A stretch of 64,000 bases of DNA from Lelliottia nimipressuralis (GCF_004402045.1 NZ_SOMG01000016.1:248001-312000); one strand, 5' to 3'; shown: positions 39,584-52,572, numbered from the stretch's first letter. A program made the numbers and translations. Notes: generated by a model not told the origin, from the sequence alone.

Positions 39584-42343
39584 TCAGTTTCCTAACACCT
39601 TCATCGCTTCCCGCGTCACATTATCCATTTCATCCAGCAGTTCCAGGAACTCCGGTTCAAGCTCCGATTCCGGCGTACCGGCGCGCAACTGTTGCTCCAG
39701 CAGCTGGCAGAGGTTTTTCAGCCGCGGAACGCCGCTGTACCCGCAGCTACCGTGCAGCTTGTGGATCGCTTCCAGCAGTTCTTCCGGGTTTTCACCCACC
39801 AGCTGCTCCTCAACCTTATTACGAATTTCCGGCAGAAACGCGACCAGCATTTGCAGCATTTCGCGGGCCAAATCAGGTTTACCTGCCGCCTGGCGCAGGG
39901 CAAGCTGCCAGTCAAAGGTTGCGTTCTGATTGACGCTAATTTCAACTGGCTCACTGGAAACCGTGTACGTCCCGCCTATATGACCCGGCTTATAGCGTAA
40001 CAGCAGGTTATGGAGTTTCTCTTCATCGATTGGCTTCGCCAGATAATCATTCATCCCGGCGCTCAGCAGCTTCTCTTTCTGGCCGGCCATCGCATGCGCG
40101 GTGACCGCAATAACCGGGGTTTGCTGCTGGTGCGGCAGCTGATGGATCAGCTCGCAGGCCCGAATGCCATCCATACCCGGCATCTGAATATCCATCAGGA
40201 TTAAGTCGAGCTGCATCTGCTTAGCCTGTTCAACCGCCTGCGCGCCGCTGGTGCACAGCTCAACGTGCTGAACCTGGTCTTCAAGCAATGCGCCAATGAG
40301 CTTCAGGTTTGCCGGATTATCATCCACCGCCATTACGCTCATCGGCAATTTTTGCTCGTCGTTAATCAGCGGGAGGGCATGCTGGCTAAGACGACAATAC
40401 TCCGTGAGCGCGGGCAGCAGGCGGGTCGAAGTGAGCGGCTTAAGCAGACATGCGGCGGCCCCGTCATTTTTCAACTCTTCTGCATTGAGCTGGGCGTGGC
40501 AAGGCAGCGCCAGCAGGAGATAGTCGGTCATCGACGCGGCTTTCGCCAGCCGCTCCTGCTGCATGGTCAGTTCGCCGGTGAAGGTGACCGGGATCCCCAT
40601 CAGCAGAATGTCGTAATGCTCAACGGCAAGGGCTGAGAAAGTGGGGCTGTAGACCACCTCCAGCGGCGTGGTGCTTAAGATATCGAGTGCGCACTGCGCT
40701 GCCGCCGCGTTCGGTTCGACATAGGCCAGACGCTTGCCTTTCAGGCAGTCCGTCACCGGACCATCGGTCAGCACGTTCGGATTGAGGTCCAGATTAATGT
40801 GGAACCAGAAGGTTGAACCGCGGTTCGGCTGGCTGTGGAAAGAGATATCGCCGCCCATCTCGTTCACCAGGCGTTGCGTGATCACCAGCCCCAGGCCGGT
40901 GCCGCCATGACGGCGGGAGATACTGGCGTCCGCCTGACGGAACGCCTGGAACAGACGCGACTGATCCCGTTCCGGAATACCGATGCCGGTATCGCGGATC
41001 TGGACTTCGATCTGGACCTTATTGCTGCTAATGGAGCGTTTCTCTACCAGAATGTCGATGTTACCGCTTTCGGTGAATTTAATGGCATTCCCGACAAGAT
41101 TGGTAATGACCTGCTGCAGGCGCAGCGGATCGCCAATGACGTTATCCGGCACGTCGTTTTTAATGTTGAGCGTCAGCTCAAGGCCTTTGTCGTGCGACGA
41201 GTGCGCGAGCAGCGTCACCACTTCATCGAGCGTACTGCGCAGCGGGAACGGAATGCTTTCCAGGATAAGCTTGCCCGCTTCCAGCTTGGAGAAATCTAGC
41301 ACGTCGTTAATGATTGCCAGCAGGTTGTTGGCCGAGCGTTCAATGGTGTGCAGATGATCGCGCTGAGTAGGGTTCAGCTCGCTTTTCAGAGTCAGGCGGG
41401 TAAAGCCGATCACGCCATTGAGCGGCGTACGCAGCTCATGCGACATATTGGCAAGGAATTCAGATTTAATACGCGCCGCTTCCTGAGCGCGCTTTTTCGC
41501 CAGATCGAGCTCAACGTTCTGAATCTCCATCTGCTCCAGCGTTTCGCGCAGGTCGGACGTGGCCTGGTCAACGTTGTGCTGCATCTCTTCGTGGTACGCC
41601 GCCAGCGACATGGCCATCGAGTTGATGCCGTTTTTCAGCATATCCAGCTCGCCCAGCATAAACCCTTCCACGCGGCTGTCGAGCTGTCCCCGGCGGATGC
41701 GGTCAACCGTATTGACCATGTTGCGAATGGGCCCTGTCACATCGCGCATCAGGCGCCAGCCGAAGATCAGCGCGATACCAATGCAGAACAGCATCATTAC
41801 GCCAGAGATAAAGATTTCTTTGTACTGCTGTAGCCGGACCGACTTAAGATCCAGCTCCAGCGCCACATATCCCAGCATGTTATCGCTGGATTTGGCGTCG
41901 GATTGCGCAGACTCATCGGGGGAATAGCTTTCCGAGACGATCGGCGTGCGCAGAATCATGATATCGCCGCGCCGCAGTACGGTGAGGTGGCGTGGGAATG
42001 GCGTACCGTCCGGGATCTTCAGAGCCGCCGGATCGAGATGAAAATTCGAGGTCACAAACAGGCGGTTATGTTCATCGTATACGGAGATGGCGCGTACGAT
42101 GTCAGAGTGACGGCGGTGGAGTACGCTGATTAACTGACCAATGGATTCGCGATTTTGCAGGTTCATACCGTACTCGCTGGAGACGGCAAGCGGTTCGATA
42201 ATGCTGGCTCCTGCATCTTCGAGTTGCCGCTGCAAATCGTTATAGCGGTGCACCACAAAGAAGATACTCAGCAGCAAACCGATGAGAACGGTGGGGGCGA
42301 GGATCAAAATCATCATGCGCGCGCGCAGGCTGTAGTTGGTCAT
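39584..42343 (-). CDS. barA: Hybrid sensor histidine kinase BarA
   Basis: BarA phosphorylates the response regulator UvrY, which activates csrB and csrC transcription; acetate and formate are known inputs. The product has 919 residues. It has one TM helix at about 10-31, a periplasmic domain to about 176, a second TM at about 177-196 and HAMP at about 198-250. HisKA carries His302 in [10 protein letters not shown]. The HATPase domain is about 400-520 ([24 protein letters not shown]). A degenerate receiver-like domain at about 535-655 precedes a true receiver with Asp718 ([13 protein letters not shown]). The HPt domain has His861 in [13 protein letters not shown]. All phosphorelay residues are present. 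It is divergent from rlmD by 57 bp. Confidence 0.97.
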   Translation of the reverse strand: MTNYSLRARMMILILAPTVLIGLLLSIFFVVHRYNDLQRQLEDAGASIIEPLAVSSEYGMNLQNRESIGQLISVLHRRHSDIVRAISVYDEHNRLFVTSNFHLDPAALKIPDGTPFPRHLTVLRRGDIMILRTPIVSESYSPDESAQSDAKSSDNMLGYVALELDLKSVRLQQYKEIFISGVMMLFCIGIALIFGWRLMRDVTGPIRNMVNTVDRIRRGQLDSRVEGFMLGELDMLKNGINSMAMSLAAYHEEMQHNVDQATSDLRETLEQMEIQNVELDLAKKRAQEAARIKSEFLANMSHELRTPLNGVIGFTRLTLKSELNPTQRDHLHTIERSANNLLAIINDVLDFSKLEAGKLILESIPFPLRSTLDEVVTLLAHSSHDKGLELTLNIKNDVPDNVIGDPLRLQQVITNLVGNAIKFTESGNIDILVEKRSISSNKVQIEVQIRDTGIGIPERDQSRLFQAFRQADASISRRHGGTGLGLVITQRLVNEMGGDISFHSQPNRGSTFWFHINLDLNPNVLTDGPVTDCLKGKRLAYVEPNAAAAQCALDILSTTPLEVVYSPTFSALAVEHYDILLMGIPVTFTGELTMQQERLAKAASMTDYLLLALPCHAQLNAEELKNDGAAACLLKPLTSTRLLPALTEYCRLSQHALPLINDEQKLPMSVMAVDDNPANLKLIGALLEDQVQHVELCTSGAQAVEQAKQMQLDLILMDIQMPGMDGIRACELIHQLPHQQQTPVIAVTAHAMAGQKEKLLSAGMNDYLAKPIDEEKLHNLLLRYKPGHIGGTYTVSSEPVEISVNQNATFDWQLALRQAAGKPDLAREMLQMLVAFLPEIRNKVEEQLVGENPEELLEAIHKLHGSCGYSGVPRLKNLCQLLEQQLRAGTPESELEPEFLELLDEMDNVTREAMKVLGN

Positions 42344-42400
42344 GGCGTTCCGTTATGGGACAATTAAGATAATTATGTTTATTTGAGAAAAATCTCGGCG

Positions 42401-43699
42401 ATGGCGCAATTCTACTCTGCAAAGCGACGCGTGACGACGCGTGAAATCATAACCGTTGAAGCCACGGACCTCGATCCTTTTGGTCAGGGGGTGGCGCGTC
42501 ACAACGGTAAGGCTCTGTTTATAACAGGTTTGCTGCCCACAGAACGAGCAGAAATTACGCTAACGGAAGATAAACGCCAGTTCGCGCGCGGGCAGGTTAA
42601 GCGTCGCCTCAACGATAGCCCGGAACGCGTCAAGCCTCGCTGTGCGCATTTTGGCGTTTGTGGAGGCTGCCAGCAACAGCATGCGAGCACAGAATTACAG
42701 CAAAAAAGCAAAAGCAACGCCCTGGCGCGTCTGCTTAAACACGACGTTAATGAGATCCTCGCCGACGAGCCCTGGGGCTATCGCCGCCGCGCGCGCCTGA
42801 GCCTGAGCTATCAGCCAAAAACGGCGCGGCTGGAGATGGGTTTTCGCAAGGCCGGTTCAAGCGAAATCGTTGATGTGAAGCAGTGCCCCATTTTGGTGCC
42901 CCATCTTGAGGCGTTGCTTCCGGACGTGCGCACCTGCCTCTCAGAACTGGACGGCGTTCGTCACCTTGGTCATGTCGAACTGGTCATGGCAAACAATGGC
43001 CCGCTGATGGTCCTGCGCCATACCGCGCCGTTGTCGATAGAAGATCGTGAAAAACTGGAACGCTTTTCGCATTCCCACGACCTGGCGCTTTTCCTGGCAC
43101 CACAAAGCGAGATACTTGAGCAGGTTAGTGGTGATGCGCCCTGGTATGCGTCAAACGGGCTACGCTTAACGTTCAGCCCGCGGGATTTCATTCAGGTGAA
43201 TGATGGCGTTAACCAGCAGATGGTTGAGAAAGCGCTGGCGTGGCTGGATGTCCAGAAAAGCGATCGGGTACTCGATCTGTTCTGCGGAATGGGCAACTTC
43301 ACGCTGCCGCTGGCGCGGAAAGCGGCCAGCGTCGTCGGCGTGGAAGGCGTTGACGCGCTGGTAGCGAAAGGGCAGGAGAACGCACAACAGAACGGCTTGC
43401 AAAATGTGACATTCTTTCATCAAAATCTTGAGGAAGATGTCACTCAACAGCCGTGGGCAAAGCAGGGCTTTGATAAAATTCTTCTCGACCCGGCGCGTGC
43501 AGGTGCCCCGGGTGTAATGCAGCATATTATTAAACTCGCGCCGAAGCGTGTGGTCTATGTTTCCTGTAACCCGGCAACGCTTGCCCGAGATAGCGAGGCA
43601 TTACTCAGCGCGGGTTACCAGATTCAGCGTCTGGCAATGCTGGACATGTTCCCGCACACTGGGCATCTGGAATCGATGGTGTTGTTCGAGCACATTTAA
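42401..43699 (+). CDS. rlmD: 23S rRNA (uracil-1939-C5)-methyltransferase RlmD
   Basis: RlmD methylates U1939 of 23S rRNA. The start at 42401 ([15 protein letters not shown]) gives 432 residues, as in E. coli (433). A TRAM domain occupies about 10-70. The 4Fe-4S cysteines are in [16 protein letters not shown] plus a later cysteine in VDVKQCPIL. The SAM domain has [14 protein letters not shown], and the catalytic cysteine is in [14 protein letters not shown]. It is upstream of relA by about 50 bp, as in E. coli. Confidence 0.96.
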   Translation: MAQFYSAKRRVTTREIITVEATDLDPFGQGVARHNGKALFITGLLPTERAEITLTEDKRQFARGQVKRRLNDSPERVKPRCAHFGVCGGCQQQHASTELQQKSKSNALARLLKHDVNEILADEPWGYRRRARLSLSYQPKTARLEMGFRKAGSSEIVDVKQCPILVPHLEALLPDVRTCLSELDGVRHLGHVELVMANNGPLMVLRHTAPLSIEDREKLERFSHSHDLALFLAPQSEILEQVSGDAPWYASNGLRLTFSPRDFIQVNDGVNQQMVEKALAWLDVQKSDRVLDLFCGMGNFTLPLARKAASVVGVEGVDALVAKGQENAQQNGLQNVTFFHQNLEEDVTQQPWAKQGFDKILLDPARAGAPGVMQHIIKLAPKRVVYVSCNPATLARDSEALLSAGYQIQRLAMLDMFPHTGHLESMVLFEHI

Positions 43700-43750
43700 T
43701 GAGTTTGGCTTGTCGACTTCGACAGGCCCTGGTCCCTAAAGGAGAGGACA

Positions 43751-45982
43751 ATGGTTGCGGTAAGAAGTGCACATCTTAATAAAGCTGGGGAATTTGACCC
43801 ACAAAAATGGATCGCAAGTCTGGGAATTTCCAGCCAGCAGTCGTGTGAACGCTTAACCGAAACCTGGGCCTATTGCCTGCGCACCACGCAGGGGCATTCC
43901 GACGCCGATCTTCTCCTGTGGCGCGGCGTGGAGATGGTTGAAATCTTATCCATGCTGAACATGGACATCGAAACGCTACAGGCCGCGCTTCTGTTCCCCC
44001 TCGCGGATGCGGACGTGGTCAGCGAAGATGTGCTGGGCGACAGCGTCGGGAAATCCGTCGTTGCCCTTATCCACGGCGTGCGCGATATGGCGGCCATTCG
44101 CCAGCTAAAAGCCGCGCATACCGATTCCGTCTCCTCAGAACAGGTCGACAACGTACGCCGGATGCTGCTGGCCATGGTGGATGATTTCCGCTGCGTGGTC
44201 ATCAAGCTTGCTGAGCGTATTGCCCATCTTCGTGAAGTGAAGGATGCACCGGAAGACGAGCGTGTGCTGGCTGCCAAAGAGTGTACGAACATTTATGCAC
44301 CGCTGGCGAACCGCCTGGGGATTGGTCAACTGAAGTGGGAGCTGGAAGATTATTGCTTCCGCTACCTGCATCCGGCGGAATACAAACGTATTGCCAAACT
44401 CCTGCATGAGCGCCGTATCGACCGCGAACACTATATTGATGAATTTGTCGGCGGTTTGCGCGAGGCGATGAAAGAAGAGAACGTGCGCGCCGAAGTCTAC
44501 GGCCGACCAAAGCATATTTACAGCATCTGGCGCAAAATGCAGAAGAAGCACCTCGCCTTTGACGAGCTGTTTGACGTGCGCGCCGTGCGTATCGTGGCGG
44601 AGCGTCTTCAGGATTGCTATGCCGCGCTGGGGATCGTACACACTCACTTCCGCCATCTGCCGGATGAGTTCGATGACTATGTCGCCAACCCCAAACCTAA
44701 CGGCTACCAGTCTATCCATACCGTTGTGCTTGGCCCTGGCGGCAAAACGGTCGAGATTCAGATCCGCACCAAACAGATGCACGAAGACGCTGAGCTGGGC
44801 GTCGCCGCACACTGGAAATACAAAGAAGGCACCTCCGGTGGGGCGCGTTCAGGCCATGAAGACCGCATTGCCTGGCTGCGTAAGCTGATTGCGTGGCAGG
44901 AAGAGATGGCCGACTCTGGCGAGATGCTCGACGAAGTGCGCAGCCAGGTCTTTGACGATCGGGTGTATGTCTTTACCCCGAAAGGGGACGTTGTCGACCT
45001 GCCAGCCGGCTCCACGCCGCTCGATTTTGCCTACCACATCCACAGCGATGTGGGGCACCGCTGCATCGGGGCGAAAATTGGCGGGCGTATCGTACCGTTC
45101 ACCTATCAACTGCAGATGGGTGACCAAATTGAAATCATTACCCAGAAGCAGCCCAACCCGAGCAGGGACTGGCTTAACCCGAACCTGGGTTATGTCACCA
45201 CCAGCCGCGGGCGCTCGAAAATTCACGCCTGGTTCCGCAAGCAGGATCGTGACAAGAATATCCTTGCCGGTCGCCAGATCCTTGACGACGAGCTGGAGCA
45301 TATCGGGATAAGCCTGAAAGAGGCGGAGAAATTCCTGCTGCCGCGCTACAACTTCAACGAGCTTGACGAGCTGTTAGCGGCCATTGGCGGCGGTGATATC
45401 CGTCTGAATCAGATGGTGAACTTCCTGCAGGCGCAGTTCAATAAACCAAGCGCAGCAGAGCAGGACGCGGCGGCGCTGAAGCAGTTGCAGCAGAAAACCT
45501 ACGCGCCGCAGCAGCGCAGCAAAGACAACGGTCGAGTGGTGGTCGAGGGCGTGGGCAATCTGATGCACCACATTGCCCGCTGCTGCCAGCCTATTCCGGG
45601 AGACGACATCGTCGGCTTTATCACCCAGGGGCGCGGCATTTCGATTCACCGCTCCGACTGCGACCAGCTCGCCGAGCTGCAATCGCACGCACCTGAGCGC
45701 ATCGTGGAAGCGGTCTGGGGTGAGAGCTATTCCGCCGGCTATTCGCTGGTGGTGCGCGTTACCGCCAACGACCGCAGCGGTCTGCTGCGCGACATCACGA
45801 CCATTCTCGCCAACGAGAAGGTCAACGTGCTGGGCGTCGCCAGCCGCAGCGATACCCGCGAGCAGCTTGCCACCATCGATATGACTATCGAAATCTATAA
45901 CCTGCAGGTGCTGGGCCGCGTGCTCGGCAAACTGAACCAGGTGCCGGATGTGATTGACGCGCGTCGTCTGCACGGCGGTTAA
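43751..45982 (+). CDS. relA: GTP pyrophosphokinase RelA ((p)ppGpp synthetase I)
   Basis: RelA makes (p)ppGpp from ATP and GDP/GTP when ribosomes carry uncharged tRNA. The product has 743 residues (744 in E. coli). The N-terminal pseudo-hydrolase region lacks an intact HD motif, so it is a synthetase only. The synthetase domain is around residues 240-350 (RAVRIVAERLQDCYAALGIVH; NPKPNGYQSIHT). TGS begins about 405 (VYVFTPKGDVVDLPAGSTPLD). The zinc-finger region has Cys611-Cys612 (ARCCQPIPGDDIVGF), and a C-terminal ACT/RRM begins about 663. AAAGGAG precedes the ATG. mazEF is absent downstream. Confidence 0.97.
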   Translation: MVAVRSAHLNKAGEFDPQKWIASLGISSQQSCERLTETWAYCLRTTQGHSDADLLLWRGVEMVEILSMLNMDIETLQAALLFPLADADVVSEDVLGDSVGKSVVALIHGVRDMAAIRQLKAAHTDSVSSEQVDNVRRMLLAMVDDFRCVVIKLAERIAHLREVKDAPEDERVLAAKECTNIYAPLANRLGIGQLKWELEDYCFRYLHPAEYKRIAKLLHERRIDREHYIDEFVGGLREAMKEENVRAEVYGRPKHIYSIWRKMQKKHLAFDELFDVRAVRIVAERLQDCYAALGIVHTHFRHLPDEFDDYVANPKPNGYQSIHTVVLGPGGKTVEIQIRTKQMHEDAELGVAAHWKYKEGTSGGARSGHEDRIAWLRKLIAWQEEMADSGEMLDEVRSQVFDDRVYVFTPKGDVVDLPAGSTPLDFAYHIHSDVGHRCIGAKIGGRIVPFTYQLQMGDQIEIITQKQPNPSRDWLNPNLGYVTTSRGRSKIHAWFRKQDRDKNILAGRQILDDELEHIGISLKEAEKFLLPRYNFNELDELLAAIGGGDIRLNQMVNFLQAQFNKPSAAEQDAAALKQLQQKTYAPQQRSKDNGRVVVEGVGNLMHHIARCCQPIPGDDIVGFITQGRGISIHRSDCDQLAELQSHAPERIVEAVWGESYSAGYSLVVRVTANDRSGLLRDITTILANEKVNVLGVASRSDTREQLATIDMTIEIYNLQVLGRVLGKLNQVPDVIDARRLHGG

Positions 45983-46000
45983 CTGCACTTTCTTATGTAG

Positions 46001-46037
46001 GCCGGGTAAGGCTTCGCCGCCACCCGGCTTGTTTTTT
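46001..46037 (+). terminator. REP-type palindrome acting as terminator after relA
   Basis: GCCGGGT and ACCCGGC arms flank AAGGCTTCGCCGCC, followed by TTGTTTTTT. The whole relA-mazG gap is only 68 bp and is almost filled by this element. It sits where E. coli carries the mazEF toxin-antitoxin genes. Confidence 0.78.
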
Positions 46038-46050
46038 AATGGAACAGATT

Positions 46051-46842
46051 ATGACTCAAATCGACCGCCTGCTCGGCATCATGAAACGTCTTCGCGACCC
46101 GGAAAACGGCTGCCCGTGGGACAAAGAGCAGACTTTTGCCACCATCGCCCCGTATACCCTCGAAGAGACCTATGAAGTGCTGGACGCCATTTCCCGCGAA
46201 GATTTTGACGACCTGCGCGGCGAGCTGGGCGATCTGCTCTTCCAGGTCGTGTTCTATGCGCAAATGGCGCAGGAAGAAGGGCGCTTTAACTTTGACGATA
46301 TCTGCGCTGCCATCAGCGACAAGCTTGAGCGCCGTCATCCCCATATTTTCGGTGATGCCACCGCAGGGAACAGCACCGAAGTGCTGGCCCGCTGGGAGCA
46401 AATAAAAAGCGCCGAACGTGCAGAAAAATCCCAACACTCGGCGCTGGATGATATCCCGATGAGCCTGCCCGCGCTGATGCGCGCGCATAAAATTCAGAAA
46501 CGCTGCTCCACCGTGGGATTTGACTGGAACTCCCTCGGCCCGGTGCTGGATAAAGTGCACGAAGAGATCGACGAAGTGATGCACGAAGCGCAGCAGGCTG
46601 TTATTGACGAAGCCAGGCTGGAAGAAGAAATGGGTGATCTGCTGTTCGCCACCGTCAACCTTTCGCGCCATTTGGGTGTAAAAGCGGAAACCGCGCTGCA
46701 AAAAGCCAACATAAAATTCGAACGACGCTTTCGCGAAGTTGAGCGGATTGTGGCCTCGCGTGGCCTGGAAATGAGCGGAATTGACCTCGAGGCGATGGAA
46801 GAAGTCTGGCAGGAAGTAAAACGCCAGGAATCTGATCTCTAA
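46051..46842 (+). CDS. mazG: Nucleoside triphosphate pyrophosphohydrolase MazG
   Basis: MazG hydrolyses NTPs and dNTPs to monophosphates and pyrophosphate and in E. coli modulates ppGpp levels and the MazEF response. The start at 46051 (MTQIDRLL) gives 263 residues, equal to E. coli. An ATG 12 bp upstream (MEQI) is possible but overlaps the likely ribosome-binding region. Two tandem MazG domains are visible: NGCPWDKEQTF...ETYEVLDAI...DLRGELGDLLFQVVFYAQ near the N-terminus, and EEIDEVMHEA...LEEEMGDLLFATVNLSRHL near 175-225. Confidence 0.95.
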   Translation: MTQIDRLLGIMKRLRDPENGCPWDKEQTFATIAPYTLEETYEVLDAISREDFDDLRGELGDLLFQVVFYAQMAQEEGRFNFDDICAAISDKLERRHPHIFGDATAGNSTEVLARWEQIKSAERAEKSQHSALDDIPMSLPALMRAHKIQKRCSTVGFDWNSLGPVLDKVHEEIDEVMHEAQQAVIDEARLEEEMGDLLFATVNLSRHLGVKAETALQKANIKFERRFREVERIVASRGLEMSGIDLEAMEEVWQEVKRQESDL

Positions 46843-47050
46843 CGAAATTTTGCGATCAAGCGCAATTTGTGTGATTTTTTAAATGACAAGCGCTTGATTT
46901 GCGTCAAAAACATTTACCCAAAAGGGGCTATTTTCTCACTCCTTATGTTTGTCATGGCCTGGAATGGAGACGGAGAATGAAAGTTTGTGGCGCTCGCCGT
47001 GTTCGGGTATACTACTTTCCCGTCCTGGTTATTCCATCGTTTCACCCTAA

Positions 47051-48703
<1,653 letters not shown>

Positions 48704-48713
48704 AAAAAGTTAG

Positions 48714-50084
<1,371 letters not shown>

Positions 50085-50104
50085 TTGCTTAAGCCTTAAA
50101 ATGA

Positions 50105-50135
50105 AAATGCCAGTCATATGACTGGCATTTTTTTT
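50105..50135. terminator. Bidirectional terminator between eno and the SDR reductase
   Basis: ATGCCAGTCAT and ATGACTGGCAT form a perfect 22-bp palindrome with an eight-T run on the plus side and AAAA on the other. It can end both eno and the convergent reductase gene, whose stop codon lies two bases further on. Confidence 0.9.
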
Positions 50136-50137
50136 GG

Positions 50138-51247
50138 CTATTTGAAATCAACAGCCATTTGCTCCGGAATGGTCAGTCCCTGGGTGGTTTGTACGCAGCG
50201 GGCGATGTAATCCGTAAACCGGGGAGGTTTTGGCATCCCCATGCTCAGCAGCTTATCGTTGCTGAAGCGCACGTTAAGTGTGGCAAATGCACCGTATAAC
50301 CGCATGGCTTTCAGCATCAGACGTTCGTTGCACGGGCCAAAAATAGTTTTCAACTCGCGGCGCATTCTGACCAGCGTTTCGTAGCTGACCTGGGCATATT
50401 TATCACCGACCGGAGCTTTCTCCAGCGCCTGCGCCATAGCCTGATCGATATCCGCAAAGCGAACGCTGTTCTCTTCACCCGCAGAAATGTGTACCACTTC
50501 TCCCGGACGAGTGTTGCTGTTAAGCAGCATTAACATCGCGTCGGCGCAATAGTCCACCGGAACAACGTCAATTCTGTCTTCCATTGAGCACATAAACTTC
50601 TGCAGCATCAGGCCCATGCTGAAGACCCAGAAAATACTGCTCGACGGCGTGCAGCCGTGACGGGTATGGCCGACAACGATGGACGGACGAGCGATGAGCA
50701 GCGGCAGGTTCGGACACTCCTGGCGCATCAGCTGTTCGATGGTTGACTTCGAAAAAGTATATTCCACCAGGTGCTCAGCATTCTCTCTGAATTCAGCGCT
50801 TTCGGCGACCAGGGAATCTTGCTCCGGCGTGCATGACATTGCTGTGCCAACGTGGAGGAAACGCTGTAGCGTTGAAACCTGCTCCATGCGGCGCGCCAGC
50901 GCAAGCGTACCTTCTACATTGACCTTCCAGATCAGCGGGTTATTCCCAAATGAGGCGACAGCCGCACAGTTAACGACATGCGTTACCTGGTCCAGACGTG
51001 GATCGTTCAGAAAATCTTCAGGCTGGCTGAGATCGCCAATGAGGATGTTATCCACACTCAGAGAGGCCAGTTTGTCCTCGGGAACGTTGAACTTGCGCAT
51101 GTTCTCCTGCACGCGCTCCAGCCCGCTTTGCGGATCGCCGGCACGCGCAAGCAAAAGGAGTTTTACGGATTGATCGTTAGTCAGGATTTTTTCAAGTACT
51201 GCACCGCCCAGAAATCCGGTCACGCCTGTAATCAATAACATTTTCAT
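50138..51247 (-). CDS. Thioester reductase/fatty-acyl reductase-like SDR (NAD_binding_4)
   Basis: This is an extended short-chain dehydrogenase of 369 residues, started at 51247 (MKMLLITGVTGFLGG) with GAGACGG upstream; a longer reading from 51337 adds an unlikely leader. The NAD(P) motif GVTGFLG is at residues 8-14. The GDLSQPEDF segment at 71-79, AAVASF near 95-100, Thr135 and the YTFSK active-site pair (Tyr163, Lys167) fit the male-sterility/thioester reductase group. These reduce acyl-CoA or carrier-bound acyl groups to aldehydes or alcohols. No adenylation, carrier or ligase domain is attached or nearby, so substrate and function are unknown. It is absent from E. coli K-12 at this place, and its upstream DNA is very AT-rich. 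Confidence 0.75.
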   Translation of the reverse strand: MKMLLITGVTGFLGGAVLEKILTNDQSVKLLLLARAGDPQSGLERVQENMRKFNVPEDKLASLSVDNILIGDLSQPEDFLNDPRLDQVTHVVNCAAVASFGNNPLIWKVNVEGTLALARRMEQVSTLQRFLHVGTAMSCTPEQDSLVAESAEFRENAEHLVEYTFSKSTIEQLMRQECPNLPLLIARPSIVVGHTRHGCTPSSSIFWVFSMGLMLQKFMCSMEDRIDVVPVDYCADAMLMLLNSNTRPGEVVHISAGEENSVRFADIDQAMAQALEKAPVGDKYAQVSYETLVRMRRELKTIFGPCNERLMLKAMRLYGAFATLNVRFSNDKLLSMGMPKPPRFTDYIARCVQTTQGLTIPEQMAVDFK

Positions 51248-51605
51248 TAATACCGTCTCATTATGATTGATAAGGCGGATTGTAGGCGTGCAAAAGTAAA
51301 CGGCATTTAAATAATAAAACGCCGAAACCGACAGCATCTTAAGCTTATTTTAAGGAAAGGAAATCAGGTGGAGTTATTGGACATTGCGGGCAGGATAAAA
51401 ATTCAATTTATTAATATTTATATTTTAATTTATTGATTTTAAATGATTTTTTAGCATTCCTGTAACTCGGAAACATTAATTCAAAATGTAATAAATATAA
51501 TACTTTGTTACACCAAACATTTACCAGATAAATGATTTAAACGCCACTTAACTTAAATCAGACGACGTCATCCGCAGGCTATTTTATTTAGCCTGCGAAG
51601 TATTT
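51248..51605. other. AT-rich intergenic region with a terminal hairpin
   Basis: This stretch of about 360 bp lies between the start of the reductase gene and the end of the RpiR-type regulator. From about 51395 to 51545 it is dominated by A/T runs, far below the GC level of the surrounding genes. Both genes read leftward, so it holds the reductase promoter. A nine-pair hairpin, CGCAGGCTA/TAGCCTGCG at 51573-51597, lies eight bases past the regulator stop. It lacks a clear T-run on the minus strand. No gene was seen. Confidence 0.6.
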
Positions 51606-52430
51606 TTAGAGCAACAGGGGAAGTGTGGCACTGGCTGTTTGCTGGCTAACGTCACCGTAATGGCCATCCAGCGCTATCATGGATGTGGTCAGCAACTCAA
51701 CCAACAGCATGACCCCAACTTTAGCATTGAGCGCGCCTGCGCTCAGTGGCCCCTCAGGTTTGGCGGCAACCAGCTGCATATCGCTCAGGGACGCCAGCGG
51801 GCTGCGGGGCGTATTGCTGAGTGCAAGAACCTTAACGCCGCGCTTGCGGGCAAGCTTCACCACGTGGAGCAAATCCCGCGTTGAACCCGAGCTGGAGATA
51901 GCCACGACCAGGGTCTCTTGCGAGAGCGTTGTGGCGTTCATGGCTGCGCGGTGCATATCGCTAAACAGCTGTGCGGGTTTGCCCAGCCGCAGCAGCTTGT
52001 AGTGCAGATACTCCCCGAGGATCGCGCTGGCCGCGACACCATATATCTGTACGGACTGCGCCTGATGCAGCGCCAGTGCGGCCTTTTCAAGCAGCGTGCG
52101 GTCGAGGAGCCTGGCGGTATCCTGCAAAGCCTGCACCGATTCATCCACGACATTATCAATTTCATCCCCCGCCTGACGGGCGGGCTGGCCCTGTTGAATA
52201 TCCAGCGCAAGCGCCATTTTAAATTCGTTATAGCCCTTGCAGCCCAGCGTGCGGCAAAGACGCGTTACGCTGGCCTCGCTGGTGTGGCTCTCGCGCGCCA
52301 GTTCCGTGATTGTCAGGTAGAGCACCCGGGCAGGATCGTTGAGGACAAACTCACCGAGTTTTTGTTGTGTTGGGCTGTACCCGGAAGCCTCCTGGCGGAG
52401 CTTCAGCAGCAGGTTTTCATGATCCGACAT
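51606..52430 (-). CDS. MurR/RpiR family transcriptional regulator
   Basis: This 274-residue regulator has an N-terminal RpiR helix-turn-helix at about 1-77 (LGEFVLNDPARVLYLTITELARESHTSEASVTRLCRTLG in outline) and a C-terminal SIS sugar-phosphate isomerase-like domain at about 120-250 (VQIYGVAASAILGEYLHYKL; VAISSSGSTRDLLHVVKLARKRG). SIS regulators bind phosphosugars. It is divergent from the PTS-nanE operon with 165 bp between, so it most likely controls that operon, perhaps with N-acetylmannosamine 6-phosphate or GlcNAc-6-P as ligand. AGGA precedes the ATG. Confidence 0.88.
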   Translation of the reverse strand: MSDHENLLLKLRQEASGYSPTQQKLGEFVLNDPARVLYLTITELARESHTSEASVTRLCRTLGCKGYNEFKMALALDIQQGQPARQAGDEIDNVVDESVQALQDTARLLDRTLLEKAALALHQAQSVQIYGVAASAILGEYLHYKLLRLGKPAQLFSDMHRAAMNATTLSQETLVVAISSSGSTRDLLHVVKLARKRGVKVLALSNTPRSPLASLSDMQLVAAKPEGPLSAGALNAKVGVMLLVELLTTSMIALDGHYGDVSQQTASATLPLLL

Positions 52431-52532
52431 GCCAGGTCCTTAAAGTATTTCTCTGCGCCTAGTGTGGCGGAAAGCGGGGGAAAGATGCCAGTCATTTTGA
52501 AAAAGTATGATCGGCCTCCTGGTTATTGATGA

Positions 52533-52572
52533 TAATTTTCACTATTAAATATTTATGTGGTAAAAATTTTCA
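52533..52572. promoter_or_regulatory. Candidate operator repeats in the regulator/PTS intergenic region
   Basis: TAATTTTCA at 52533-52541 and AAATTTTCA at 52564-52572 form a direct repeat spaced 31 bp, about three helical turns, just before the PTS gene. They could be half-sites for the divergent RpiR-type regulator. Only position and repetition support this. Confidence 0.3.
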
